Made by a program: the position numbers and the translations under genes. A stretch of 64,000 nt of DNA from Blastobasis lacticolella (Eukaryota; Arthropoda; Insecta; Lepidoptera; Blastobasidae). Below the pieces are notes generated by a model. It did not search any database. It worked only from the letters and a program-made list of their open reading frames with translations, and was not told the origin of the DNA. Each line of letters opens with the position of its first letter. Positions within the stretch are counted from its first letter, which is position 1. Below are positions 23,378-34,100 of this stretch, one piece after another. The stretch covers positions 10,929,428 through 10,993,427 of the forward strand of contig LR990049.1 of NCBI GenBank assembly GCA_905147135.1, written 5' to 3'.

Positions 23378-24600
23378 TATCCACACTCATAGTGTAATGT
23401 TCCAATTACATATTCGAAAACAGTCGTTTAAGGGTACACTTTTTTCACGCCAGTCTATATAATTAAAAAAATATACTTTTCGATACAGCATTTCCCATAC
23501 TATTTTCATTACAACTGTATCGAAAAATAACTTTATCTACACTCATAGCGTAATGTTCCAATTACATATTCGAAAACAGTCGTTTAAGGGTACACTTTTT
23601 TCACGCCAGACTATAAAATTTTAAAAAATTACTTTTCGATACAGCATTTCCCATACTATTTTCATGACAGCTGTATCGTAAAATAACTTTTTAATCATTA
23701 TGCAACACTTATATTTTTTAAATTCTCGTCGGGCGCCCGGACACGGTCAAATGTAGGCTGAATACATAGATGTCTTTAACAAATTCAAATTCAAAATTTA
23801 AATTTTCCTGTTTATATTCTGTGTAATTATTTTCCCGCTAAACAAAATATTTTTTGTAATTGTTGTAATTTGTGTTTGTGAATGTTTTTTCTTATTTTAA
23901 GCAAATAAATAGATAAATGTAAAAGTAGTTAAGTGAATTTCCCGCCGCTTGATATCCTCGACGCGTAGATACAACAGAACTGACTCGCAGCTTACTACCA
24001 GCAAAGTTGAGAAAATTATAGGTACGATATTTTAACATAAAAATACGAGTGTAGATAAAGTAGTGTATGCAACTGCATATAATTAGGTATTAAAACACTC
24101 GTGTCAAACTATTATCATACTCGGCTACGCCTCGTATGATAAACAGACACTCATGTTTTAATACCCCCTTTTATATGACAGTTGCATAAACTACTATTAT
24201 CTACACTCATATCATAATGTTCCAATTACATATTCGAAAACAGTCGTTTAAGGATACACTTTTTTCACGCCAGTCTATAAAATAAAAAAAAATTACTTTA
24301 ATAACTTTTTCTACACTCATATCGTAATGTTCCAATTACATATTCGAAAACAGTCGTTTAAGGATACACTTTATTCACGCCAGTCTACAAAATTTAAAAA
24401 AATTACTTTATCTACACTCATATTTTCATGTTAAAATTTCGTTCCTATAATTTTCTCAACTTAGCTGGAAGTAAGCTGCGAGTCAGTTCTGTTGTACCTA
24501 CGCGTCGAGGATATCAAGCAGCGGGATTAGGTTTTAAAACACTAGTGTTAAACTATTGTCATGTTTTAATACCCCCTTTTATATGCCAGTTGCATAAATT
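23378..24600. mobile_element. Composite fold-back and tandem-repeat element
   Basis: Four copies of an approximately 83-bp unit (core TTCCAATTACATATTCGAAA then CAGTCGTTTAAGG) start near 23378, 23532, 24200 and 24304. The first two are each followed by a hairpin (GATACAGC...CTGTATCG). Two arms of about 100 bp (23938-24036 and 24429-24532) are inverted and over 90% alike by eye. A direct repeat (CATGTTTTAATACCCCC plus GTTGCATAAA) recurs at about 24152 and 24560. No coding sequence is present, so it would be non-autonomous. Confidence 0.75.
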
Positions 24601-24609
24601 AAGTACTAT

Positions 24610-25262
24610 TTCACTTCTCGAAGAATCAATCTACTTTGCTTTACTTTTTGATAATGTGGTTTCAATAAACTCGTACTAAATATTTAACATGCAAATACAA
24701 AATGGCCTTAAATCTAATTATTCCTTGCAAATTAAAACTTTAAATATCGTTAAATACCGATTTACCTACACTTATACCCCACTACGGCGCGTGTTCTTCA
24801 CGCTATAGTTTATTTGAAGAATCTACTCATCATATTTTATGGGAATGTGAATAAAATGGGAGCAGAACAAAGTTGTATTTATTACTCGTGTGAAGTATTA
24901 TTAGGCTACAATAGACAACTTTAAAGCTAAGCGCTATTGTCTTTTGTTATTATTATAATTGGCAACATAATAAATAAAATAATTTATTTACTTGTCCGTG
25001 GTGCGCCTTCACCGCCTTTCCTATTTTTTTTTACGCTGTCTTCACTTTTTGAGGCGGAAAGTTGGCACCAATATATTTCCTGCTCCTACCTGTTACCTAG
25101 GAATTAAACTTGTCCTCGGGCGTACGTTAGTTTTGTAAAACGACGGATTCCACATTTCGACCGTGGTAATATGGGTAGGTACCTACCCTTATCCATACGT
25201 ACACCCCTCAGATGAACTGCCAACTTATTTGTCATCAACTTGAGTCACATCCACATCAGTGG
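24610..25262. other. Intergenic, no gene seen
   Basis: AT-rich; no repeat I can name and no coding signal. Confidence 0.4.
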
Positions 25263-25269
25263 AAGGTTT

Positions 25270-25345
25270 TATAAGATTGGCAGGCGAGTTGAAAATCGCA
25301 GTGCTGAAAGCTTACAGAAAACGCTGCTGCTATTTGGTTTTTCAC
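25270..25345 (+). promoter_or_regulatory. Promoter and first-exon relic of the repeat-rich paralogue
   Basis: TATAAG at 25270, a GAGT..AAAT spacer and CGCAGT at 25297-25302 line up with the promoter at 20478-20512 (TATA to CGCAGT 27 versus 29 bases). Where the other gene has AAATG, this one has AAACG (25318-25323), followed by CTGCTGCTATTTG that would code LLLFG and a weak donor G|GTTTTT. No ATG lies between the predicted start site and that donor. Confidence 0.5.
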
Positions 25346-25752
25346 TAAGATCAATATCTTCACCTTGTACCACACTAGTAACTGGAGCGGTACCTGAACG
25401 ATCCGACTGATGGAACAACTCCAACTACCTAACTATGAGCGAGTCCTACCGATAATTTGTCAAATTAAAAGATATATCGGTAAAGTTTTCGATTTAGAAT
25501 GTACCTATTAATTAAATATAAATAAACCTATTAGATACAGTAAGAATTTAAAGTCGGGCAGTGGAAACAAAGTACTTACACATAATAAAAATGTCAAAGG
25601 TTTCCATTATTTTATACATCTTATGTTAAAACCGTTAAAAGATTTTTGAAAAGGGGCTTACGTCACTAGGCAATCTAACTTCATTCTTCGGCAATCGAAT
25701 TATACTTACAATATCACTTTTAATTTGGCGAAATAATCCACGTTGCCACCAG

Positions 25753-26804
25753 GTATATATCAGATAAGAGTATTGCAGGACGCGTCGCAGCGGCGATCCT
25801 GGAGCAACCAAGGAAGAAATCAGGGCAGCAACCAGGGGAGCAGCAGCGGCCTATTGGCGACGGTCACCATTCAATACCCAGTCTTAGCTAAAATGCTCCA
25901 ACGTACGAATGTGCGTGCTGGCTACGGAGTACTGAACCCCCAGTATGGCGTACCACAGTACTACCAGCCGACTCAGTACTCACCGATCCAGTATCCACAG
26001 CCGATGATCCCATCACAGCCGTACCAACCGCTGCAGTTTCAACCGCAAGCGTATCAATTAAACCAGTTGCCGGCACTCAATCCGTCAACGACTGCTCCTG
26101 AAACGAAAGCGCCGGAGCGGCCGCAGCGGCTGCACCGACCGCAGCGGCCGCCGAAGCCTACGATTGGATATCCGTCCAAAATGCCACATAAGTTAAAATT
26201 GGAAACCGTACACACGTTCCCGCCAGCGCTTGTTTCCGCGCAAGCACCCATACATCCAGCACTCATACATCCAGCACTCATACATCCACCACTCATACAT
26301 CCACCACCCATACATCCGTCAGCGCCAGCACCCATATTTCCGTCCGTGCCCCCGATGATGGACGAGCCTCCAATAGAGATGGATGAGCACCCAGTTGTGA
26401 TGGATGAGCACCCAATTGGGATGGGTGATCACCCAGTTGTGATGGATGAGCACCCAGTTGTGATGGATGAGCACCCAGTTGTGATGGATGAGCACCCAGT
26501 TGGGATGGATGAGCACCCAGTTGTGATGGATGAGCACCCAGTTGGGATGGATGAGCACCCAATGGCGATGGATAGGCTCGTGCCGGCAATTGTATCCACA
26601 CCCTCTCCTAAGTCCGGGTTTGCAGCCGGGTTTGGGTCCGCGGTGGCGTCTGCACTTACACCCGTGCTTGCGATCGCATCTGACCATACGAATCCGCGCG
26701 CACCCGTAACTCCGCGCACCTCTAGCTCGTATAAGTTCGGGCTTGGGTCCGCGCTTGCGTCCGCACTTACACCTGTGCTTGCGACCGCAACCGCGCGCTC
26801 ATAA
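25753..26804 (+). CDS. Diverged paralogue with MDEHPV and IHP repeats; start codon unclear
   Basis: Exon 2 begins at acceptor CCACCAG|GT, the same phase-1 position as in the gene at 20772, and runs about 349 codons to TAA at 26802-26804. The open frame extends a little upstream from TTG 25743, but no ATG exists there. Shared segments: ASQRRSWSNQGRNQGSNQ, LLATVTIQYPVLAKML, then GYGV. Next come a Pro/Gln/Tyr-rich part, IHPAL/IHPPL pentads, nine 7-residue units like MDEHPVV or MDEHPVG (26384-26570), and two C-terminal repeats FGSAVASALTPVLA and LGSALASALTPVLA. The long intact frame argues for a gene that is working or recently lost; the first exon candidate at 25270-25345 lacks ATG. Long minus-strand frames here are shadows of the 21-bp repeat. 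Function unknown. Confidence 0.6.
26250..26320 (+). repeat. 15-bp coding minisatellite (IHPAL units)
   Basis: Tandem units of CATACATCCA(G/C)CACT code I-H-P-A-L/P-L pentads inside the paralogue. Confidence 0.8.
26380..26572 (+). repeat. 21-bp coding minisatellite (MDEHPVV units)
   Basis: About nine near-identical units of GATGAGCACCCAGTTGTGATG. The unit is a multiple of three, so copy-number change keeps the frame. Confidence 0.9.
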
Positions 26805-26877
26805 GTAATGTTCATAGTACTTATAATATTTGATTTAGTGTGTAGCTATTGTAAATAACTCATGTCCTCCGCTTTGA

Positions 26878-27245
26878 GCTGGTACACACGACGCGTTGCG
26901 GCACCGGCGAGACGACTGACGTCCTGCACGGCTAGCACAAGTGTGTTCTTGCGCGTGATAAGCTAGAAATGGCGCGACATAAATACTGCTATCTTTTTCA
27001 TCTCGAGAGAAGTATTTTGTATTGAGAGAAGGAAACATAGGCTCTCTCGCGGCGCGAAACATATCGCGGCCACACTTGTGCTAGCCCTGCACACGGCTAG
27101 CTCACGACACGAGAGAGCGTTTGTTTCCTTCTCTAAATACCAACATGAAAGAGACAGCAGTATCTATGTGGCACCCTTTCTCGATTATCGCGCGCGAGAA
27201 CTTGTGCTAGCTGTGCTGGTAACGGCGACGTGTCTAATCTTGCCC
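26878..27245. mobile_element. CGCGCGATAAGC-type fold-back repeat, copy 1
   Basis: Two partly inverted arms (26935-27065 and 27095-27215) share GCACAAGTGTG, GCGCG..GATAA, GACATA..TA.TGCTATC and GAGAGAAGGAAAC. Relatives lie at 55590-55870 and 63375-63500. No ORF of note. Confidence 0.6.
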
Positions 27246-27299
27246 ACCTCATCGCGTCGTACAGGCTCAGCTATTTTCTATGAACGATAGTTCAAGCTT

Positions 27300-28110
27300 A
27301 AAAAATGCGCAATTTAGGCTCTATGATAGATTGAATAAACGATATCCTTTAATATATTTATTATAGAACAGGTTTACATACAATTTGTATGTAACCGTTG
27401 TTTGCACCATTTGCAACTCAATTTTATTGTATTTGAATTGCATACATTCCGAACAACATTGTATGTAATATAGGTACTTTAATCTAGGCTATTATCTATT
27501 ATCTCATTATTAATTTTGTATAAATTTTCTTTTAATTTTTCTTATTTTAACGATAATGTTCCAAATCATTTAATATAAATAGAACGACCGTACTTATGAT
27601 TATCGGTCGTACAATGTACAATTTCGAACGACAGGTAGGGGTAGGTATAACAAAAGTAAATAATTACTCTGTATTGTAATCTACGTAGGTGTTATTCCAA
27701 TATGTTTTATTAATAGATATTATATTTCTACTACATAGTAAACCCTTTTTTATTTGACAACCTTGTACATAATTCATTTCAATTATAATCTACCAGCGGA
27801 GGAGAGGCTTACCTGCCAGAAATATATTATTAACATCGCAATGTCTAAAATAAGTAAATAGATAGTATTTATTTCTTTAGGCACTACAAAACTTCATTTC
27901 GTACCGCCGAAATCAAGTCCATAAGTATACTTATGTGTATCCCAGTACAATATTCTTAGAAATTAAGCATAAATTATAATATAGGTAATTCTTTAAATAA
28001 TTAATCGGGTGCCTAATTAAGCACTCGATTGTGAATTTGTTACGTTAGATTTCCTAGGCAATTCTGAGCTTGTAGTGAAGACACCATTGCCTACCGTAAA
28101 AGCTCTTAGT
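27300..28110. other. Intergenic/3' UTR of the minus-strand gene, no other gene seen
   Basis: AT-rich; the 3' UTR of the Ala-Asn-rich gene probably occupies 27850-28116. Confidence 0.5.
27868..27873 (-). terminator. Poly(A) signal AATAAA of the Ala-Asn-rich gene
   Basis: On the minus strand, AATAAA lies 244 bases after the stop codon at 28117-28119. Confidence 0.5.
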
Positions 28111-28116
28111 CTATCT

Positions 28117-31100
28117 TTAGTTGGAGACCCCCGCGTAGTTGTCATAGTACCCTTGGCCGTCGGCACCGAGCCCTACCGAAGAGCTGGCGACGACGCTCCG
28201 GGCCCCAAGCACAGGACCATACTGGTGCGTGAACTGCCCATCCCTGTAAATTAGGTAATAATTATATAAAAACTAGGAAGAAATTGATTCACTTGGTACT
28301 GTCCTGACAAACCTCAATCATGTATAGGTTAATGTTTTTGTCTTGATGGCTCCCATGGTACAATACCAGAATACCAGAATACTTACTGCTGCTGCAAATT
28401 CCTCAGGCGATCTTGTTTGCCTACCAACCCACACTTGAAATACATTGTGAGACTGGACTGTACACATGGCGACTATCATCATCATTATATCAGCCAAAAG
28501 GCGCCCACTGTTGGACATAGGCCTCCCCCACAGATTTCGACAAGGACAGGTCCTGTTCCTTCCGCATTCAACTGGTACATGCGATCTTTACCAGGTCTTC
28601 GGTCCACCTTGTAGGAGGCCTACCCACGCTGCGTCTTTCGGTACGTAGTCGCCACTCGAGAACTTTACTGCCCCATCAGCCATATTTTCTTCGAGATATG
28701 TTCACTGCACACTGCCACTTTAGCTTGGCAATCCGGCGACTATAATGAAATAATAAGGTGTACCTCCGTCTGCGATGACCAATTTATCATCTTCAAAGTT
28801 TAGAGAATCGCGAGATCTTTAAGCCCAGCCGTGGGCGTAACATAGAAGCGATTACAGTTTGATAAGCATGTCAATTAGGAGTTTGTTATGGCTGCTCTCA
28901 GTTAAATTTCGGACCAAAACGGACAAAAAACGGAATAATTTGACTGTGATACTTAGAACGAAACGCAACCTAAACTATGTTTTAAATACTTAGACACTCA
29001 ATCCAATTAAATTATTGAAACCTAAAGAGTTTGCATGTTTGTCCGTTTTAAAGCGCTAAACTTCCAACCGAGTTGACAAATACTTGGACTAATAGGAAGC
29101 TCGTGTGTGTCTTAGGGTACGTCATGTAAAGTAACAGGATCCGTGGGGTAGCAGTAACCAGAGTTTCGACATGAAAACGAGGAGCGATCGCTATTGTATT
29201 ATTTAGCAATGTTGATATATCAAATAGGACAAGTATAAATAGTGGTCTACTTCTGCTGTCTCCACTTTTAGGGGCGGGCTGGAACCAATAAATAGATAAC
29301 TAGGCATGTTCTGGGCTGAGCACCTGATGCCCCTCTGTATAGGGGCTCTAGGCTAGGGGGTTGCCATGCTCTGCTTTTCCCATATGCAACCTACTACATA
29401 TGAAATAGTCCCTCTCCGACTATTCTATTTTTATGTTGAGGCACTACTATTTCATTTTGAAGCTACTAGCTCGCATTGTTGTAAACGACTGCACGGTTTC
29501 CATACCAAATATACACACAAATGGGTTAAATGAAAAACCACAAGGCATAGTATGACATTGCGTGTATTAAATAATACATATTAAATAGTTAAATTATAAT
29601 AATGATAGTCTTCCGGCAGTTGCACAGAAGGGCGCGCGGCGCGGGGGGCCGACGGCGCGCGCGAACGTGCAACTGGTGGAAAATGGTAAGCCCTCACCCC
29701 TCGTAAGTACGCATGAGCTCGCTTCAGCCGTCGACGATGATTAGGGATTAATTCACGATCCTATGAACATAGAAATTAAAAATAGTTAGTAACAAAATGT
29801 ATGTGCATCTATAGAAAGAAATGGGAAAATCTAAGTGAAAAAAATGGACCAAAGCAGTAGGCTAATTACATAATTCTATTGCTAATAATTCTCCGATTTA
29901 AATGATTGAAATTGTTACTTTTGCGATTACGTATGATCGATTTAATAGTTTTAGTTTAATGCAACGGAACCTTGTTAGCAATTGAACCCATGAAATCAAT
30001 GATACGTGATCGCAAAATTAACAATTTCAAACATTAAAATCAGAGAATCGTGAGCAACAGAGTTTCGCAAATAGCCTACAGATATATTAAGGTAGCTCAC
30101 CATCTATACGAATCAAAATATAACACAATGTATACAACAAAATTATTCCAAAAAGCGAAATTAATTCTACTCATTGGTCATATATTTTTATTATTATAGA
30201 CTCAAATATACAATGTCAAGCAAAAATGTCACTTATACACGACGATATTTCTTAAACTAGAAAATATAGCTTCATGGGACAAAGTGTTACCGGAATGTAT
30301 GTGATCCCTCTTTATATATAATTCCTAGGAAATGTATATAATGCCTAAAATTGACAGTCACATTACACATTTGCTAGAAATTTCATATATTTCCTAAACA
30401 CGAATCAGAAATGTGTTACGCACGCCTAACCTCTCGGTTAGCAATAAATATTAATGTCCTTTATCGCCCATTTATATCATCATCATCATCATCATCATCA
30501 GCCGATATTAGTCCACTGCTGGACATACACAGGGTGGATTGGCGCTCTCCCTATGAGCGCCAATGCACCCTGTCCTCAGCTTGCCGCATCCAGCATCCAC
30601 CCGCAGCCTTTCGCAAATCGTCACTCCATATGGCCGGAGGGCGTCCTGCACTACGCTTGCCGAGTGTATTTATAAAATAAGTCGCTTTCTGCGTCTGTCT
30701 GTATATCCGCTAGCTTCTCCTAAACCACGCAACAGATTTTGATGCGATTTTTACTATAATTTAGAGCATTTCTCCCGGAAGGTTTATATTATGTATCATC
30801 ATCGCCATCTTATCAGCAGCAGGACGTCCACTGCTGAACATAGGCTTAGACCCCACGTCTTCCACATCGATCGACTCATACGTCTGCGACCTACGTCCGT
30901 CCATCTCGAGGGGGCCGACCCACGTCACGATTTTCGGTACACCACGCCTCACCGAAACCTCTCCGCCCCATACCTGTCGCCCCCTACCTGGATGAGCTCG
31001 CTTAACTTCCCTTTGTTTTCCGTTAGATTTTTGACTTTTGAAAAGAGATTAATTAACGTAATCCTAATTCAATAAATACTTTTTCATTTTCATTTTCATT

Positions 31101-34100
31101 TTCCATCGGCCATCGGTTCTGCTAGCTACGTGGCTGCCAATTTGCCACTTAAGTTTTGCGACTCTGGAGCCTACGTCGTTGACCTTAGTTCTACAACAGA
31201 TATCTTCATTTTTTATCCTATCACGTAGAGAAACTATGAGCATAGCTCTATCACTCGCTGCGTGATCTTGAGCCTTTTTACAAGGCCTTTCGTGAGACAC
31301 CAAGTCTCTGATCTGTAACTTATAGCTGGAAACAGACAGTGATCATAGACTTACGTCTTGAGACACTGCGGTATTTTGGGCGAGAAGATTCCTTGCCCAC
31401 TCGAGCTAGATTCCTTGATAGACCTCTATATCAAAGTTGGATCTACCTGACTGGCCTGTCTGTACCAGGTTACCTAACTGGCCTATTTGTCGTTAACTTC
31501 GAGAATAGCGCCCTTAACCATTACTGACCTAACCTTCGTCTTGTCCCTGTTAATTTTATCACCCACCTCCTCCAGAGGCACTTCAAGACTTCATAGAGCT
31601 ATCATAAGTTGTTCAGGAAATATCGTCGTTTTAAGTGAACTAGTTACTTTTGCTCGTCAGTGAATTGTCTTTATTTAGCGTCACAATAAAGATATTTGAT
31701 AACATACCCGCGGCTCCCCAGTGATCTCGGATTGCCACTACCAACGCAGCCCGGGCCGCTGCAGGGGCGGTAGCCGCCGCCGCCGCCGCCGCCGCCACCG
31801 CGCCCATAGTCGCCGTATGCATTAGCATTGGCTTCTGCGTTCGCATGTGCATCTCCCCCTGAAATATTACATACATGTTATAGAAAATTAGCGGCTCACC
31901 TCAGCTTCGTCTTTTAGATATCATAATCTCTCTTCGAGAGAATGTGTATGAGAATGTCTCCCTCCTATTTCGAAATCTCATCCATTATTTTGGTACTCAC
32001 TATTCATTTCGAAAATATGTATGTAACAATTAACACGGTTTAGTTTAGGTTGCCAATATGTACTGGCCGACCAGCAAGGTACGTACCGGTACAACTTTTC
32101 TCTGCTTAGTACTTAAATCTTCCATACAAAGCGCTCTATCTACGGTTTATGAACCGTATTAAAATACGATGTCAATTTTAGAGTAGACATACCTACCAAC
32201 AGACAAACGCGAATATAGACTTTGTTTCGTTCGAAAACAGCAACACTCTGTCTTACCATTCGATCCGATGATACAAAGACAATCCTTTTACCTTGCCTAT
32301 AAGTGGTGTGGGCCTAAGACCTACGCACAGTGAGTGGCACTAAACTAACACAACTGCAACAAAGCACGTACGACCCAAAGTCTAAAAAAATATAGGTACC
32401 ATATTTGCAAGTAACAAAATAAGAGCGTCGGTGGCCGTATATGGCGGCTGAGTATTCGACTCGTAAGCGAGAGGTACCGGGTTCGAATCCCGCTGCGGCC
32501 ATGTACCAATGACTCTTTTCTGAGTTATGTACATTAGGTGAATTCTAACCGATGCTCTTACGGTGAGGGAAAACATCGTGATGAAACCTGCAAATTCAGG
32601 CAACTAAATTTATAACCATGATCCAATCTAGTCAGGTTCCCCTCATCGCAAGGTCACGGAGGTCAGTAGGTAGTCCCTCCATTGTAATTAAAACCTGATC
32701 GCCAAATCCGGGATCATGGTCAAGGCGGACCCCGGGCCCTCGTCCTCGAGAGCACAACCGGGACATTAACGCTAAGATGATTATTTTTTTATTATTATTT
32801 GCAAGCAACAAAATCAACACACAGCTACCTTTACACAGTACTAGTATATATTGTAGAATACCCATAGGTACTCATATTAGTACCTTGGAACGTAAGTTTT
32901 AATTATTAAACATGACCAACAACAATGCCCCATTCGGTGTATTTTTATCGATATAATAATTCATTTCTTTCTACGTACCTAGTTTTATTGATTTTTATGG
33001 GACATTGTCTTGCCCAATGCATGTTAGTTATATTTAAACGAGTTAGGTACATTTATGTTTTCTATTTACACAAAGCGGTCAATCCCGGCTAATGCCTGGG
33101 TCCGTTTTGCAGCTATCCAATTACACAATACCTAAGAATATCACCAGTAGTTTTATAGCAGAAACTCCGTATAATAATTTTACTCCTGCACGTATATTTT
33201 CCCGTACATTTTGACATTCTACAACTCTCCGTATTCACAATTTCTTTATTTGTCGACAAAATTAACCTTTTTACCGTTGCGATCAAATGAACCGAGCGAC
33301 TAGTTGTGCCCATTAAAACCCAGTATTTATTTACCCACCCAAAACATTTCATGTAAAATTGATTGGCTCTTATGAGGTGATAATGATTATGAGGTGAAAA
33401 AGTTATCAGATCTCATGTAGAGCCAAGTTCCTAACTTTACAATTTTATGGCATCACCTTAAGAGTCGCCTAAGTTTAGTGCAACCAGGCATTAGAGTCAC
33501 AAAATCGGTGTCATAAAACTATGAGTGGCTTAACCAGTTTAGTTTCCACTTAAGATTAGTGGTGGTGCAATGCTTTTTCTTGTTAGGAATATCTTAAATC
33601 AACTAAAGCGACTCCTAACATTTAGAGCCTAATGGTTTTTAGCACCTAAAGAATCATCATCGTGGCGTTAATGTCCCGGTTGCGTTCTCGCGCACGAAGG
33701 CCCGGGGTCCAGTTTTTAGCACTTAAAGGTGCTAATAAAATGCAAAGTATAAAAGCCAAATAAATGAAAATTTCTTTGCTTTATAAGTCTGCTGCATACA
33801 TCGTAATCTAAAAATCTGAGCTTTCAGGCATTGTCTAGACCGACAATAAAAGAGTCTGTAAATTGGCCAAACACTTCAAGATATGTAGTGAAACTTACAC
33901 CCCCAACTTAAACCTCCTACTTTGCTAGCTAATCCTTACTTTTTGCTCGGCTTGGCAGGGGCACTTCCGTGCCCCTATATTTCTAAGTTATCTACGGTAC
34001 GAAGAAAGACGTGCTCTATATTTCAGCGCCATTGGAAAGTAGTTATCGATAGTCTCGATAGATCATTTTTTGCGGATGCCGCCCACCGGCCGGCGGTGCG

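Noticed and set aside
26293..26815. Three long minus-strand frames of repeated HPSQLGA, HPNWVLI and TGCSSI units
   Set aside because: They are shadows of the 21-bp coding repeat; only the plus strand has homology to the neighbouring gene and a matching splice phase.
31640..31876. 78-codon minus-strand frame with an alanine run
   Set aside because: It is one frame off the true exon 3; splicing from exon 2 puts the sequence in the glycine frame.
32423..32500. Functional tRNA-Thr gene
   Set aside because: The A-box region carries an insertion and the sequence continues as a SINE found many times in the window.
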